A DNA stretch of 6,990 nucleotides. Origin: Poriferisodalis multihospitum (lineage in GTDB: Bacteria > Actinomycetota > Acidimicrobiia > Acidimicrobiales > Poriferisodalaceae). The position numbers were made by a program, and so were the translations under genes. Below the pieces are notes generated by a model, which saw only the letters and a list, made by a program, of their open reading frames with translations, was not told the origin of the DNA and did not search any database. This document shows positions 5,712 to 6,990 of this stretch, in pieces. How positions within the stretch are numbered: position 1 is the first letter of the stretch; each line of letters starts with the position of its first letter. The DNA is taken from NCBI GenBank assembly GCA_028278755.1, contig JAPYOI010000328.1, positions 1-6,990 of the forward strand, in the 5' to 3' direction.

Positions 5712-5826
5712 GTGGCTCTGGCCTCCAACGCTCGCTGGCGGGAACCTCAGGCGCGACGAGGCGGCAGGCGCCGCATCGGGTGCAACCCAAGAATGCTCAA
5801 GATACCAACGCGGCGATTCGCTGTGT

Positions 5827-5843
5827 GTAACAGTTGGGTAACA
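5827..5843. promoter_or_regulatory. Tandem GTAACA direct repeat upstream of the desaturase gene
   Basis: GTAACA occurs at 5827-5832 and again at 5838-5843, start-to-start 11 bp, about one helical turn, in a relatively AT-rich island of a GC-rich region. It lies roughly 115-130 bp upstream of the desaturase GTG and just past the stop of the upstream minus-strand gene. This arrangement suits two protomers of a regulator bound on one DNA face, but no regulator is known and chance is possible. The rest of 5712-5865 contains only the ribosome-binding site. Confidence 0.3.
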
Positions 5844-5865
5844 ATGACGCGCCAGCGCGTGGCGC

Positions 5866-6726
5866 TCAGCGCAAGAGCGCCTTGGCTAAAGCTGTGTTGC
5901 CGGCCCGGTCGCGCACGCGCAGAACGACCAGGTGCTCGCCAGGCTCCAAGTCCCCCAGCCGCAGGGTGAAGGTCTCGGTCCGAGCATCGAGAATCCCGTC
6001 GTCGGAGAGAACGGGCTTCCAGTCGCCGGCGTCCACCGAGTATTCGGCGACTCGAATGGCCGAAGCCGAGTCGCTGGCCTGAAAGCGCGGCTCGCCACCG
6101 GCGCCGGAAGCCAGCAACGTGACGCTGGGAGGCGTCTGGTCCACCAGCACCGGGCTGCTGATCCTGTCGGCGCTCAGCGACCGCTCGGCGGAATTGACCA
6201 AGCCATCATCCACGCGCACGCGGAACTCGTACCGGCCGTCGGCAAGCGCGTCGCTGTCAATCGAGAACTTCGGCCCCGGCAGGTCCTTGCGGATCGTCTT
6301 CCAAACGGTCTCCCCCTCGCCGCGAAACGACACCTCGGCACGGAGCTTGTCCCCGTCGGGGTCTTGAGCGCTCCAGATCACGGCCAGCTTGCGCACCGAC
6401 CCCGCGCCGGCCTGTTGGGGCGTGGGCGTTGGAGGGGACGACTCGCCAGAGGCCGAGACTGTGATGCTGTAGCTGCTGGTTGCGCTCGAGGACTGGCTTT
6501 CGGAGGCCGAATTAGACTGGGCGGTCTCGGGCACGACGTTGACCGACCGCACGACCGGGGCAGAGTTCTGCGGCAGATAGTGCACGCGCACCGAACTCAG
6601 CCTCGCGTCGCCCCGCAAGGTCGCCTGCCACTGCAAGAATCTCGCCGGCGGCGAGGATACCGCAGAACCGGCGCTGTCGGGCAGCGGCGCGGACCACGGG
6701 CTCCAACCCGGGCCGGGCCGATGCAT
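5866..6726 (-). CDS. C-terminal part of a secreted multidomain Ig-like protein, 5'-truncated
   Basis: The first Met (6726) falls inside a conserved stretch (TRSGN-M), so it is not the natural start. Family-like sequence continues upstream in frame through WGQLSWRA and RDTGG to about 6843, where it ends without any ATG, GTG or TTG. From Met: ARFLQWQATL (28-37) and VRVHYLPQNSAP (47-58) belong to a discoidin-like or sandwich segment. Residues 69-107 are a Ser/Thr/Pro linker. VIWSAQDPDGDKL (116-128) through RVRVDDG (169-175) form an Ig/FN3-like domain. DQTPPSVTLL (196-205) through RVRDRAGNTA (270-279) form a second one. I recall long exported proteins in Acidobacteriota with this C-terminal layout behind a beta-propeller; that is memory, not a search. 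No catalytic residues are evident. The C-terminus is intact, ending at TGA 154 bp before the desaturase. Confidence 0.75.
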   Translation of the reverse strand: MHRPGPGWSPWSAPLPDSAGSAVSSPPARFLQWQATLRGDARLSSVRVHYLPQNSAPVVRSVNVVPETAQSNSASESQSSSATSSYSITVSASGESSPPTPTPQQAGAGSVRKLAVIWSAQDPDGDKLRAEVSFRGEGETVWKTIRKDLPGPKFSIDSDALADGRYEFRVRVDDGLVNSAERSLSADRISSPVLVDQTPPSVTLLASGAGGEPRFQASDSASAIRVAEYSVDAGDWKPVLSDDGILDARTETFTLRLGDLEPGEHLVVLRVRDRAGNTALAKALLR

Positions 6727-6837
6727 GTTGCCGCTGCGGGTGCGAATCTCCAGCTGCGCGCCGTCCGGGACGCTCGCGCGCCACGAGAGCTGGCCCCAAG
6801 ACGAGACCCCGCCGGTGTCGCGCGGCGCTGTCTCGTA

Positions 6838-6858
6838 GACACCGCTCGCGGCCGGCCG
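6838..6858. other. Probable junction where two divergent genes both lose their N-terminal coding sequence
   Basis: To the left, the minus-strand frame still reads like its family (SGVYETAPRDTGG) up to about 6843. To the right, the plus-strand frame reads like FKBP from GREFLASNAG (6854 onward). Neither frame has a usable start codon at the boundary: plus has TAG at 6836-6838 and no ATG/GTG/TTG until 6896, and minus has none before 6726. A 10-bp perfect palindrome CGGCCGGCCG spans 6849-6858. A rearrangement, deletion or assembly chimera would explain this. Confidence 0.55.
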
Positions 6859-6901
6859 GGAGTTTCTCGCATCGAACGCCGGGAACGAAGGCGTCGTGGT
6901 G

Positions 6902-6990
6902 ATGTCGGACGGCCTTCAGTACCGCGTCCTGCAGCCGGGTGACGGCCCGACTCCGTCAGCCGACGACCGGGTGGTGGTGCACTATCGCGG
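6902..6990 (+). CDS. FKBP-type peptidyl-prolyl cis-trans isomerase, N-terminal fragment
   Basis: FKBP-type isomerases catalyse rotation about Xaa-Pro bonds during protein folding. From ATG 6902 the frame reads SDGLQYRVLQPGDGPTPSAD then DRVVVHYRG and runs off the window at 6990. This matches the entry into an FKBP domain (SGLQYxVL-GxG-P-x-x-D-x-V-x-VHYxG). The preceding in-frame codons (6854-6901) also fit the family, reading GREFLASNAGNEGVVV like the linker helix of FklB/Mip-type proteins, yet no start codon lies before GTG 6896. The true gene may therefore lack its 5' end, or a short form may start at GTG 6896/6899 or ATG 6902. No strong ribosome-binding site is present. Catalytic-pocket residues are mostly beyond the window, so activity cannot be judged. 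Confidence 0.72.
   Translation, partial: MSDGLQYRVLQPGDGPTPSADDRVVVHYR

Noticed and set aside
5932..6942. A 336-codon plus-strand open frame under the Ig-like-domain gene
   Set aside because: Arg/Gly/Ala-rich shadow translation with no domain signal; the minus-strand frame has clear Ig-like motifs.

Overview
The window is one GC-rich bacterial chromosomal segment with eight protein genes and no tRNA, rRNA, transposase, CRISPR array or phage gene that I can see. Several products resemble families I associate with Acidobacteriota: a branched-chain-type E1 dehydrogenase, a redoxin/DsbD-like fusion, a secreted NHL propeller, and a long secreted protein with Ig-like domains. That phylum assignment is inference from remembered family resemblance, not a database result.

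Layout. Positions 1-822 (minus) hold the N-terminal 274 residues of a thiamine-diphosphate E1 dehydrogenase that runs off the left edge. A 215-bp divergent region separates it from a rightward group: a redoxin gene (1038-2093), ribH for lumazine synthase (2152-2637) and nusB (2662-3117). Facing these on the minus strand are a small secreted ABM-like protein (3139-3510), a six-bladed NHL propeller (3582-4667), an acyl-lipid/acyl-CoA desaturase (4818-5711) and the C-terminal part of a secreted Ig-like-domain protein (5866 to about 6843). The right edge carries the beginning of a plus-strand FKBP-type prolyl isomerase (ATG at 6902).

The main result is that the 1038-2093 redoxin gene is interrupted by a single in-frame TGA (1257-1259), exactly where the family has the first Cys of its CxxC active site (SADW-TGA-PFCK). 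A stem-loop with the geometry of a bacterial SECIS lies 14 nt downstream. Reading TGA as selenocysteine gives a continuous 351-residue selenoprotein: an exported peroxiredoxin/thioredoxin-like domain with a UxxC centre, followed by a DsbD-alpha-like domain with its own Cys pair. A standard gene caller would split it into 73- and 270-residue pieces. Four other genes here end in TGA (counting this gene's own stop), so TGA is not globally reassigned.

The second point of interest is the right end. The minus-strand Ig-like-domain gene and the plus-strand FKBP gene both lose recognisable N-terminal sequence within the same short interval (about 6838-6858), next to a 10-bp GC palindrome. This looks like a rearrangement junction or an assembly chimera.

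Functionally, ribH-nusB is a common housekeeping pair. The redoxin just upstream may share its transcript. The remaining genes concern envelope or secreted functions and membrane lipid unsaturation, with no obvious shared pathway.
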